DNA of 64,000 bases from Stenotrophomonas rhizophila (lineage in GTDB: Bacteria; Pseudomonadota; Gammaproteobacteria; Xanthomonadales; Xanthomonadaceae). Every line of letters begins with the position of its first letter. The first letter of the stretch is position 1. This document shows, in pieces, positions 28,790 to 36,085 of the stretch. The translations under genes and the position numbers were made by a program. The notes below the pieces were generated by a model. The model saw only the letters and a program-made list of their open reading frames with translations, did no database searches and was not told the DNA's origin. The DNA is taken from contig NZ_VDQT01000001.1 of the NCBI RefSeq assembly GCF_007667275.1, forward strand, positions 806,001 to 870,000, read 5' to 3'.

Positions 28790-30199
28790 TCAGATCGCCT
28801 TCGAGTAGCGGACCGGGTGGTCCGCTTGGGCCAGGTAGCGATCGAAGCACATTGCCAGCAGGCGCAGCAGCGGGCGGCCGCGTTCAGTGGCGCGTACCAC
28901 GCCGTCGCGGTAGTCGGCCAGGCCGTCGGCCTGCAGCGCTGATAGCGAGGCCAGGGCCTCGGCGAAGTACTGGTCGAAATCGACGCCATGGCGTGCCGCG
29001 AGCGCACGCCCGTCCACTTCGCCCTGGCACATCAGCTGGTTGATCAACGCCGCGCGCAGTTCGTCGTCCGCATCCAGGGTGAGCCCGCGCCAGACCGGCA
29101 GGCGGCCGGCGTCCACCGCCGCCTCCCAGCGCGGCAGCTCGCGCGGATTCTGGCTGTAGCTGCTGCCGATGCGACTGATCGCGCTGGCGCCCAGACCTAC
29201 CAGGTCAGTCTGCGCGTGGGTGGTGTAGCCCATGAAATTGCGGTGCAGCTGGCCCGCGCGCTGGGCGCGCGCGAGGTTCTCGCCCGGCAGCGCGAAGTGG
29301 TCCATGCCGATGTACTGGTAGCCGGCCAGCGACAGCCGGCGCACCGCCAGGCCCAGCAGGGCCAGTTTCTGGTCCGGCCCGGGCAGCGCCGCATCGGGAA
29401 TCTGCCGCTGTGCCTTGAACAGGTTCGGCAGGTGCGCGTACCCGTAGATCGCCAGCCGGTCCGGCCGTTCGCGCAGCACCGTTTCCAGGGTCCGCGCAAA
29501 GCCGTCCAGGGTCTGGTGCGGGAGTCCGTAGATCAGGTCGACGTTCACCGACGCCAGCCCATGTTCGCGGCAGGCGCGCAGTACCTCCAGTGTCGCTTCC
29601 ACGCCCTGCTCGCGATTGATCGCCCGCTGCACCACCGGGTCGAAGTCCTGGATGCCGAGGCTGGCCCGGTTGAAGCCGAGCGCGCCGAGTGCGGCAATGT
29701 CCTCGCGGCTGACGAACCGCGGGTCCAGTTCGATCGAGAAATCGCGGTCGGCGGCCGTGCTGAAGGTGAAGCGGCTGCGCAATCCATCGATCAGTTCGCG
29801 CATCTGCGCCCGCGCCAGGAAGTTGGGGGTGCCACCGCCGAGGTGCAGCTGGACAACCTCGCGCGTGGCATCGAACAGCGGCGCGACAAGGTCGGCTTCG
29901 CCGAGCACGCGGGCCACGTAGGCTGCGCCCCTGCCGTGGTCGCGGGTAATGACCCGGTTGCAGCCACAGTAGAAGCACGGGCTGCTGCAGAACGGGACGT
30001 GCACGTACAACGACAACGGCCACGCCTGCCGGTTGCTGGCCGCGATCGCCGCGCGCAGGGCGTGTTCGCCGAAGCCGTCATGGAAATGCGGCGCGGTCGG
30101 GTACGAGGTGTAACGCGGCCCGGGACGGTCGTGACGGCGCAGCAGCTCGGGATCGAAGTGCCAGGCAAGACCGGCGGCGGCAGGCGAAAGGGTATCCAT
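28790..30199 (-). CDS. hemN: oxygen-independent coproporphyrinogen III dehydrogenase
   Basis: A 469-residue radical-SAM enzyme converting coproporphyrinogen III to protoporphyrinogen IX without O2. The start region 'RHDRPGPRYTSYPTAPHF' is classic HemN. The cluster motif 'VPFCSSPCFYCGC' has CxxxCxxC plus the extra Cys typical of HemN rather than HemW. 'LHLGGGTPNFL' and 'ASLGIQDFD' follow, and the C-terminal HemN domain is present. An FNR-like box lies 35-48 bases before the ATG at 30199. The extended upstream frame is not family-like. Confidence 0.95.
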   Translation of the reverse strand: MDTLSPAAAGLAWHFDPELLRRHDRPGPRYTSYPTAPHFHDGFGEHALRAAIAASNRQAWPLSLYVHVPFCSSPCFYCGCNRVITRDHGRGAAYVARVLGEADLVAPLFDATREVVQLHLGGGTPNFLARAQMRELIDGLRSRFTFSTAADRDFSIELDPRFVSREDIAALGALGFNRASLGIQDFDPVVQRAINREQGVEATLEVLRACREHGLASVNVDLIYGLPHQTLDGFARTLETVLRERPDRLAIYGYAHLPNLFKAQRQIPDAALPGPDQKLALLGLAVRRLSLAGYQYIGMDHFALPGENLARAQRAGQLHRNFMGYTTHAQTDLVGLGASAISRIGSSYSQNPRELPRWEAAVDAGRLPVWRGLTLDADDELRAALINQLMCQGEVDGRALAARHGVDFDQYFAEALASLSALQADGLADYRDGVVRATERGRPLLRLLAMCFDRYLAQADHPVRYSKAI

Positions 30200-30233
30200 G
30201 CCGCCAGCATGCGCGCCGGCACGCCGACGCGCA

Positions 30234-30247
30234 TTGAGCAAGATCAA
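30234..30247 (-). promoter_or_regulatory. FNR/Anr-like box before hemN
   Basis: TTGAGCAAGATCAA matches the FNR consensus TTGAT-N4-ATCAA at 9 of 10 defined positions. It overlaps the 3' end of the globin gene and sits 35-48 bases upstream of hemN, consistent with activation of an anaerobic haem gene. Confidence 0.7.
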
Positions 30248-30681
30248 TCCGGACGCAGCGTGCGCACGACCGGCAGCTCCGGCCAGCGCTGCATCTGGAT
30301 GCGACGCCAGAAGGTGTCGGCGATGCGCGCCGCCACGTCGTCGGCCAGGCGCTGCATCGGCGCATTGTCCGATTCGGCGGTGGTACGGCCGAACAGCAGC
30401 AGCCAGCGGTCGAACAGCGCACGTTCCAGCTCGGGCATGGCCATGTGCTTTGACATCGGGTTGCCGTTGAAGCGACGCGTGCCGCGCAGCATGGCCGACC
30501 AGAAATCGACCAGCTGGGCCAGGTGCGCGTCCCAGTCGTGGACGCGCGCGTCGAACACCGGGCCCAGCTGCGGGTCCCGGCGCACGCGTGCGCAGAAGTC
30601 GTGCACCAGCCGCGTCACCTCCGCTTCGCTGCAGAGCTGCGGCGATGCCACGGGCAGTGCCGGAACAGCGGGGGATGACAT
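30244..30681 (-). CDS. group III truncated haemoglobin
   Basis: A 145-residue globin of the trHb group III (class P) type. Family segments include 'VTRLVHDFCARVRRDPQLGPVFDARVHDWDAHLAQLVDFWSAMLRGTRRFNGNPMSKHMAM', where the His of 'SKHMAM' is the probable proximal ligand region. Roles suggested for the class are O2/NO handling in microaerobic growth. GAGGAA precedes the ATG by 5 bases. It is divergent from the membrane-protein/CcoG-like pair, sharing a perfect FNR box, and lies directly upstream of hemN. Confidence 0.88.
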   Translation of the reverse strand: MSSPAVPALPVASPQLCSEAEVTRLVHDFCARVRRDPQLGPVFDARVHDWDAHLAQLVDFWSAMLRGTRRFNGNPMSKHMAMPELERALFDRWLLLFGRTTAESDNAPMQRLADDVAARIADTFWRRIQMQRWPELPVVRTLRPD

Positions 30682-30736
30682 GGAATTCCTCGGCGGCGGG
30701 CCGGACAGGGCGCTGTGGCCATGATGCTACGCCGCT

Positions 30737-30750
30737 TTGATCAGGATCAA
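30737..30750. promoter_or_regulatory. perfect FNR/Anr box in the divergent globin/CcoG-like promoter
   Basis: TTGATCAGGATCAA matches TTGAT-N4-ATCAA exactly. Its centre is 62 bases from the globin start and 42 bases from the plus-strand start at 30786. A class II (-41.5) position would put the globin transcription start about 20 bases before its ATG, and the plus-strand start almost at its ATG. Confidence 0.8.
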
Positions 30751-30785
30751 TGTGGCGTACTGTCGCAGCGCCTAACGTGTGGCTC

Positions 30786-31079
30786 ATGCGCCCATCCAAC
30801 GACCCGCCCGGCACGCGCCGCCGCACGCTCATCCAGTACTGGGGGGCGGTGCTGTGGCCCAGTTTCATCGCTGCCGGACTGGCCTGCGGGGTGTTCTTCG
30901 CCTTCGTCGATCCGCTGCGCCTGCGTGATATCAGCTTCCCCGGGCAGGCGCTCAGCCGCGAGCTGGGCTACACGCTGGGCTTCTTCATGTTCTGGGCGGT
31001 CACTGCGCTGGCGAGCGCGGTCACCGGCTACCTGTTGCGGCCCCTGCCCCGCGACGATGACGAGCTGCCGCTGGGATGA
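30786..31079 (+). CDS. small two-helix membrane protein linked to CcoG-like gene
   Basis: A 97-residue protein with a short basic N terminus and two hydrophobic segments (about 18-38 and 58-82), ending in a charged tail. I recognise no family. The next gene starts inside its stop codon (ATGA), so the two are translated together. The shared perfect FNR box upstream suggests low-oxygen expression. It could be an assembly or partner subunit for the ferredoxin-like membrane protein, but that is inference from position only. Confidence 0.7.
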   Translation: MRPSNDPPGTRRRTLIQYWGAVLWPSFIAAGLACGVFFAFVDPLRLRDISFPGQALSRELGYTLGFFMFWAVTALASAVTGYLLRPLPRDDDELPLG

Positions 31080-32128
31080 GGGCGCCCTGCGCCCCGGTTG
31101 CGCGCCCGGCGCTGCGCTGGCGCGCGCTGCTGTCGGTGGCCCTGCTGGGTGGCTTCCATGCCCTGCCCTGGCTGCGCTGGGACGGCCGCCAGGCACTGCT
31201 GTTCGATCTGCCGGCGCGCCGCTTCGACCTGTTCGGCTGGACGCTGTGGCCCGGTGACGTGGGCGTGCTGTTCGGGCTGGTCGCGGTCATGGCGTGCTCG
31301 CTTGCGCTGCTGACCTCCTTGGGAGGGCGCGTCTGGTGCGGGCATGCCTGCCCGCAGACCCTGTGGGGCACGCTGTTCCGCTGGGTCGAACACGGGTGCG
31401 CGCGCTGGCTGCACCGACCGGCCCTGGCAGCGACGATCAAGCATGTGGGGTGGGCCGCAATCGCGTTGTGGACCGGGATCACCTTCGTCGGGCTGTTCAC
31501 GCCCATCGACGCACTGGTCGCCGGGTTCTGGCCGGGGCGCTGGAGCGCCTGGGAACGGTTCTGGGTGCTGTTTTACGCCACCGCCACCTGGGCCAATGCC
31601 GGCTTCCTGCGCGAGCAGGTCTGTCTTGACCTGTGCCCCTACGCGCGTCTGGCACCGTCGCTGTTCGACGCGGACACCCCGCAGGTCTGCTACGACGCGC
31701 GTCGTGGCGAACCGCGCGGGCGCCGCGCGCGCGGCTGCGGCAGCGTGCAACAGCGCGGGCGCGGCCTGCTCGACCCGACCAGCGCCAGCGACTACGCGTT
31801 CCGCGCCGCGCACCCGGCCCTGGCCGGGCCGCTGCCACGCTTCGCCGACGACCGGCTGGGCGACTGCCTGGACTGCGCCGCGTGTGTGCACGCGTGCCCG
31901 ATGCAGCTCGACGTTCGCAGCGGCCCGCTGCCGGACTGCATCGCCTGCGGCAACTGCGTCGACGCCTGCGATGCGCAGATGCGCGCATGGCGCTTTCCCG
32001 TCGGCCTGATCCGCGTCGCCAGCGCAAACGCCATGCAGGGCCGGCCGAGGCGCTGGCTGCGCCCGCGCGTCCTGGCCGCACTGGGCGGCCTGGTCATGTT
32101 GCTGGCAATGGGCGTGCGGCAGCTGTAG
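31076..32128 (+). CDS. short CcoG/RdxA-like 4Fe-4S membrane protein
   Basis: A 350-residue membrane protein with about five hydrophobic segments and four cysteine motifs. The membrane-linked pair is 'CGHACPQT' (about 87) and 'CLDLCPY' (about 182). The ferredoxin-like pair is 'CLDCAACVHACP' (about 262) and 'CIACGNCVDAC' (about 285). This matches CcoG/FixG/RdxA, which reduces Cu(II) for cbb3 oxidase assembly. Typical members are about 450-480 residues with a C-terminal Ig-like FixG_C domain; that domain is missing here, and a last membrane helix ends the protein. No ccoNOP genes are in this window. Confidence 0.85.
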   Translation: MRAPCAPVARPALRWRALLSVALLGGFHALPWLRWDGRQALLFDLPARRFDLFGWTLWPGDVGVLFGLVAVMACSLALLTSLGGRVWCGHACPQTLWGTLFRWVEHGCARWLHRPALAATIKHVGWAAIALWTGITFVGLFTPIDALVAGFWPGRWSAWERFWVLFYATATWANAGFLREQVCLDLCPYARLAPSLFDADTPQVCYDARRGEPRGRRARGCGSVQQRGRGLLDPTSASDYAFRAAHPALAGPLPRFADDRLGDCLDCAACVHACPMQLDVRSGPLPDCIACGNCVDACDAQMRAWRFPVGLIRVASANAMQGRPRRWLRPRVLAALGGLVMLLAMGVRQL

Positions 32129-32183
32129 CCGATGCCCCTGCGGCGTGCCATCGTCGCCGATGGCGCCGGTTCCCCAACCGGTT

Positions 32184-32420
32184 TCAGCGCAGCCGCGTGC
32201 TCGGCGGCGGCACCATCTGCGCGCGCCGGACGATGCCGAGCTGTTCGATGATCAGGGCCAGTTCGTTGGTCACCTGTGTACGGCTGCGCCCCTGCGGCAC
32301 CAGGCGCTCCAGCACCTGCTGATAGGTGGTCCAGAATTCCGGCCCGCACCCGTGCTTGCTGTAACTGGCCTCCAGCTCGGTGCGCACACCATTGGCCAGG
32401 TCATTCGCGCCGTATTGCAT
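32184..32420 (-). CDS. small conserved-looking hypothetical protein
   Basis: A 78-residue soluble protein beginning 'MQYGANDLANGVRTELEASYSKHGCGPEFWTTYQQVLERL' with a Gly/Cys turn and a helical C-terminal half. GGGAGGT lies 3 bases before the ATG, a strong Shine-Dalgarno that supports it as real. I recognise no family. It converges with the CcoG-like gene and is followed upstream by a 245-base gap. Confidence 0.6.
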   Translation of the reverse strand: MQYGANDLANGVRTELEASYSKHGCGPEFWTTYQQVLERLVPQGRSRTQVTNELALIIEQLGIVRRAQMVPPPSTRLR

Positions 32421-32665
32421 ACGACCTCCCTTGGACCCGCTCTGTCGAAAAGAGCAATTCCCCCTGCCAGGCTTGCGCCTGCCGCCCCGCCGCCGGGCGG
32501 CGACGGAACTTCACCCGCGTTTCACCCCACCCTTTCACGCTCTTCGCGCGAAGTCAACCAGTGACGCATCGGGCGTCACTGGTGAACTTAATCGTTCAGG
32601 CAGGGACGGCGGCTGGCCGGCTGGTCGCGGCCACTACCGTCGCAGTGCGTGGTGACAGCCTGATG
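32421..32665. other. gap with a palindrome, no gene seen
   Basis: A 245-base stretch without a convincing gene. It holds CCAGTGACGC-ATCGG-GCGTCACTGG (32558-32582), a perfect 10-bp inverted repeat with no T tract, which could be an operator or RNA hairpin. The rest is GC-rich and unremarkable; it should carry the promoter of the gene at 32184-32420. Confidence 0.4.
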
Positions 32666-32887
32666 TCAGCTGCCCATCCGCAGGATGCCGTAGGCGGTAA
32701 TGGCCACGCCTGCCCCCAGGACCATCCAGGCTACGCCGTTGAAACGCTTGAACACCTTGGCCAGGCCGAACGAGAGGGCGATGGCCGCCACCCCGAAGCC
32801 CAGCATGACCGCGCCACTGACGTTGCTGGGCGAATCCCAGAACGAACCGGGCACCCCGGCGGCAGCAATCCACATGGCCAGATCCAT
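32666..32887 (-). CDS. small two-helix membrane protein
   Basis: A 73-residue protein with hydrophobic segments at about 22-40 and 50-68, separated by a short basic loop ('KVFKRFNG'). I start at 32887 because GAGGT lies 5 bases before that ATG (MDLAMWIAAAG). No family is recognised. It sits just beyond the tRNA-cluster terminator. Confidence 0.65.
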   Translation of the reverse strand: MDLAMWIAAAGVPGSFWDSPSNVSGAVMLGFGVAAIALSFGLAKVFKRFNGVAWMVLGAGVAITAYGILRMGS

Positions 32888-32971
32888 CGAACACCTCGGT
32901 AAGGAACGATCCTGCACAGTAGGCAGCCGCTCGTACGGGCCGGGTGAAGGACCTGCGGGGCGACGGAAACG

Positions 32972-32998
32972 AAAAACCCCGCCGAAGCGGGGTTTTTC
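32972..32998. terminator. terminator after the Gly/Cys tRNA cluster
   Basis: AAAAACCCCGC-CGAA-GCGGGGTTTTT: an 11-bp stem with A and T tracts on both sides, 8 bases beyond tRNA-Cys on the minus strand. Confidence 0.88.
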
Positions 32999-33005
32999 GA
33001 ACTAC

Positions 33006-33079
33006 TGGAGGCCTGGGTCGGAATCGAACCGGCGTACACGGATTTGCAATCCGTTGCATGACCACTCTGCCACCAGGCC
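33006..33079 (-). tRNA. tRNA-Cys (anticodon GCA)
   Basis: A 74-base tRNA, acceptor GGCCTGG/CCAGGCC with encoded CCA. The anticodon arm CGGATTGCAAATCCG gives GCA. Last gene of the tRNA cluster on the minus strand. Confidence 0.95.
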
Positions 33080-33126
33080 GGTGACCTTACAGAACAAGAC
33101 CCCGCATGCGGGGCCTGATTCGAATC

Positions 33127-33202
<76 letters not shown>

Positions 33203-33262
33203 AAAATCAGGCGCGTATATTACCGGAACCGCAGGTAATACGCCAGCGCTGCGACACATGAT

Positions 33263-33338
<76 letters not shown>

Positions 33339-33448
33339 TCATGTGCTGCTTTTCCCGTCGACCTGCGTCGAGGGAGCGCTATTGTGTCGGTATTCCTTCA
33401 CGTCGTCAACAGGTTCATGCAGCGGAATCCGAACAGGGCCGGAAACGA

Positions 33449-33474
33449 AAAAAGCGACCCGGAGGTCGCTTTTT
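33449..33474 (-). terminator. terminator inside the tRNA cluster
   Basis: AAAAGCGACC-CGGA-GGTCGCTTTT: an 11-bp stem with a T tract, between tRNA-Gly copies 3 and 2. It would separate pgsA plus copy 3 from the remaining tRNAs. Confidence 0.82.
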
Positions 33475-33482
33475 CCTGTATC

Positions 33483-33558
<76 letters not shown>

Positions 33559-33604
33559 TTGGGAGGCGAAATTCTACAGCCAAACGCGGTGCTGTCAACA
33601 GCCC

Positions 33605-34228
33605 TCAGCCCTTCTTTTTCGCGCGCGCGGTTTCACGCGCGGCACGCTCGTCCTCACGCAGGCTCGGCCACGCCGCGTGCAGGTACTGCAGGCCCGAAAA
33701 CAGGGTCAGTACCGCGGCGATCGCCAGGGTCCAGTCGCCGATGTGGAACACTGGTTCGCCCATCCAGATGGCGGACACCGGCGTATTTGGCGCTACCGAG
33801 TACAGCAGGCACAGCAGCGCGACCATCTGCGCGGTGGTCTTGATCTTGCCGATCAGCGCCACGCGCACCTTCGCGCGCTGGCCAATCTCGGCCATCCATT
33901 CGCGCAGCGCCGACACCGCGATTTCGCGACCGACGATCACCGCCGCCCAGAACGCCATCCACGGGGTCGGGTGACCCTGCACGATCAGGAACAGTGCCAC
34001 CGCCACCATCAGCTTGTCGGCCACCGGATCAAGGAACGCGCCGAACGCCGAGGCCAGGTCATAGCGGCGCGCGATCCAGCCATCCAGCCAGTCGGTCAGC
34101 GCGGCCAGGCCGAAAATCGCCGCGGACGCGAAGTTCGTCCAGGTGTAGGGGAGATAGAACACCAGCACCAGTACCGGGATCATCACGATCCGCAGCAGCG
34201 TCAGCCAGGTGGGGAGGGTCAACTTCAT
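33605..34228 (-). CDS. pgsA: CDP-diacylglycerol-glycerol-3-phosphate 3-phosphatidyltransferase
   Basis: A 207-residue inner-membrane enzyme making phosphatidylglycerophosphate, the first committed step to phosphatidylglycerol. The CDP-alcohol phosphotransferase signature DGxxAR-x8-GxxxDxxxD is visible in 'DWLDGWIARRYDLASAFGAFLDPVADKL' (about 44-71). Several hydrophobic helices flank it, and a basic tail ends it. It lies 9 bases after uvrC. The uvrC-pgsA-tRNA-Gly-tRNA-Cys order is the same as in E. coli (uvrC-pgsA-glyW-cysT). Confidence 0.95.
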   Translation of the reverse strand: MKLTLPTWLTLLRIVMIPVLVLVFYLPYTWTNFASAAIFGLAALTDWLDGWIARRYDLASAFGAFLDPVADKLMVAVALFLIVQGHPTPWMAFWAAVIVGREIAVSALREWMAEIGQRAKVRVALIGKIKTTAQMVALLCLLYSVAPNTPVSAIWMGEPVFHIGDWTLAIAAVLTLFSGLQYLHAAWPSLREDERAARETARAKKKG

Positions 34229-34237
34229 TGCGTCTCT

Positions 34238-36085
34238 CTACTCGCCGGCCGCAGGGGGCGTGGGCAGTCCATGAAGGTTAGCGTAGATGCGTGCGGCGAG
34301 GGCGTCATTGATGCCTTCAACCTTCGCGATTTCCGCCTCGCCGGCCGCTTTCAGTCCGACCAGGCCGCCGAAATGCTTGAGCAGGCTGGCGCGGCGGCGC
34401 GGCCCGATCCCTGGAATGTCTTCGAGCTTGCTGGTCATGCGCGCCTTCTGGCGGCGCCCGCGATGGCCGGTGATGGCGAACCGGTGCGCTTCGTCGCGGA
34501 CCTGCTGGATGAACTGCAGCGCCGGCGACGCCGCGCCCGGACGCAGCTCGCGGCCGTCGGGCAACACCAGCGCCTCATGGCCGGCGCGGCGTTCCACGCC
34601 CTTGGCCACGCCCACCAGCATCACCCCTTCCACGCCAAGGTCGGCCAGCGCCGCCTGGGCCTGGGCCAGCTGGCCGGCGCCGCCGTCGATCAGCAGCAGG
34701 TCCGGCAGCACGCCCTCTTCCTCCACCGCGCGCCGGAAACGGCGATCGATCGCCTGGCGCATGGCGGCGTAGTCATCGCCCGGTTCGATGCCGCTGATGT
34801 TGTAGCGGCGGTACTGGCTGCGCACCGGGCCGCTGGCGTCGAACACCACGCAGGAGGCCACCGTGGCTTCGCCCATGGTGTGGCTGATGTCGAAACATTC
34901 CACCCGCTTGACCTGTTCGGCCAGCCCCAGCATCTGCCGCAGGTCTTCGCTGCGTGCGTGCTGCGCGCTGCGGCTGGTGAGCTCGCTGACCAGGGTGATC
35001 TGCGCATTGCGGCTGGCCAGTTCGACGTAGCCGGCGCGCTCGCCGCGCACGTTCCACTTCAGCTGCACCTTGTACTCGGCCGAGGCGCTCAGCGCCGATT
35101 CGATCAGGCTGGCATCCGGGATCTCGCGGTCGAGCAGGATCTCGCGCGGCGGGGCATGTTCGACGTAGTACTGGGAGACGAAGGCGCCCAGCACTTCCTC
35201 GGCGCTTTCCTCGCCATTGGTGCGCGGATAGAACGGGCGCGTGCCCATGTTGCGGCCGTCACGGAACGACAGCAGCATCACGCACGCACTGGCGCCCCGG
35301 GTGGCGCAGGCCAGCACGTCCAGGTCGGCGGCGCGGCCGTCGACGTACTGTCGGGTCTGCATGCTGCGCAGGGCGGTGACCAGGTCGCGCAGGCGCGCGG
35401 CCTGTTCGAATTCAAGCGCTTCGCTGGCCGCCTGCATCTGCGTGCCGAGTTCGCGCGCCAGCTGGTCGCTCTTGCCCTCCAGGAACATCGCGGCGCGGCG
35501 CACCGATTCGGCGTAATCGTCGGCTTCCACCAACGCCACGCACGGCGCGCTGCAGCGCCCGATCTGGTACTGCAGGCAGGGCCGCGAACGGTTGCGGAAC
35601 ACGCTGTCCTCGCAGCTGCGGAGCTTGAACAGCTTGTGCATCAGGTTGAGCGTTTCACGTACCGCGGTCACTCCCGGGTACGGCCCGAAATAACGCCCGG
35701 GCACCGCGCGCGGGCCGCGGTGCAGGGCGATGCGCGGCCATTCCTCGCGGGTCAGCAATACCTGCGGGTAGGTCTTGTCGTCGCGCAGCGAGACGTTGTA
35801 GCGCGGCGACAGCGATTTGATCAGCTGGTTTTCCAGCAGCAGCGCTTCGGCTTCGGAGCGGGTAACGGTGACGTCCATGCGCGCGACCTGCGACAGCATG
35901 GACATGATCCGCGCGTTCTTTGGCGCGCCGTTGAAATAGCTGCCCACCCGGTTGCGCAGGGCGCGCGCCTTGCCGACGTACAGCAGGCTGTCGTCGGCCG
36001 CGTACATGCGGTACACGCCGGGCGCGGTGCTCAGGTGGGCCGCGAATGCCTTTCCGTCGAAGGCCGGTGCGGTGGACAGGGTCAT
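34238..36085 (-). CDS. uvrC: excinuclease ABC subunit C
   Basis: A 615-residue nuclease of nucleotide excision repair that makes both incisions with UvrB. N-terminal GIY-YIG domain ('GVYRMYAADDSLLYVGKARALRNRVGSYF'), a Cys-containing 'CLQYQIGRCSAPCV' segment, a UVR UvrB-binding motif near the middle, an RNase-H-like 3' nuclease region ('DLLLIDGGAGQL'), and two C-terminal helix-hairpin-helix repeats ('LEDIPGIGPRRRASLLKHFG'). I start at 36085, overlapping the upstream gene's stop by 4 bases. Confidence 0.96.
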   Translation of the reverse strand: MTLSTAPAFDGKAFAAHLSTAPGVYRMYAADDSLLYVGKARALRNRVGSYFNGAPKNARIMSMLSQVARMDVTVTRSEAEALLLENQLIKSLSPRYNVSLRDDKTYPQVLLTREEWPRIALHRGPRAVPGRYFGPYPGVTAVRETLNLMHKLFKLRSCEDSVFRNRSRPCLQYQIGRCSAPCVALVEADDYAESVRRAAMFLEGKSDQLARELGTQMQAASEALEFEQAARLRDLVTALRSMQTRQYVDGRAADLDVLACATRGASACVMLLSFRDGRNMGTRPFYPRTNGEESAEEVLGAFVSQYYVEHAPPREILLDREIPDASLIESALSASAEYKVQLKWNVRGERAGYVELASRNAQITLVSELTSRSAQHARSEDLRQMLGLAEQVKRVECFDISHTMGEATVASCVVFDASGPVRSQYRRYNISGIEPGDDYAAMRQAIDRRFRRAVEEEGVLPDLLLIDGGAGQLAQAQAALADLGVEGVMLVGVAKGVERRAGHEALVLPDGRELRPGAASPALQFIQQVRDEAHRFAITGHRGRRQKARMTSKLEDIPGIGPRRRASLLKHFGGLVGLKAAGEAEIAKVEGINDALAARIYANLHGLPTPPAAGE

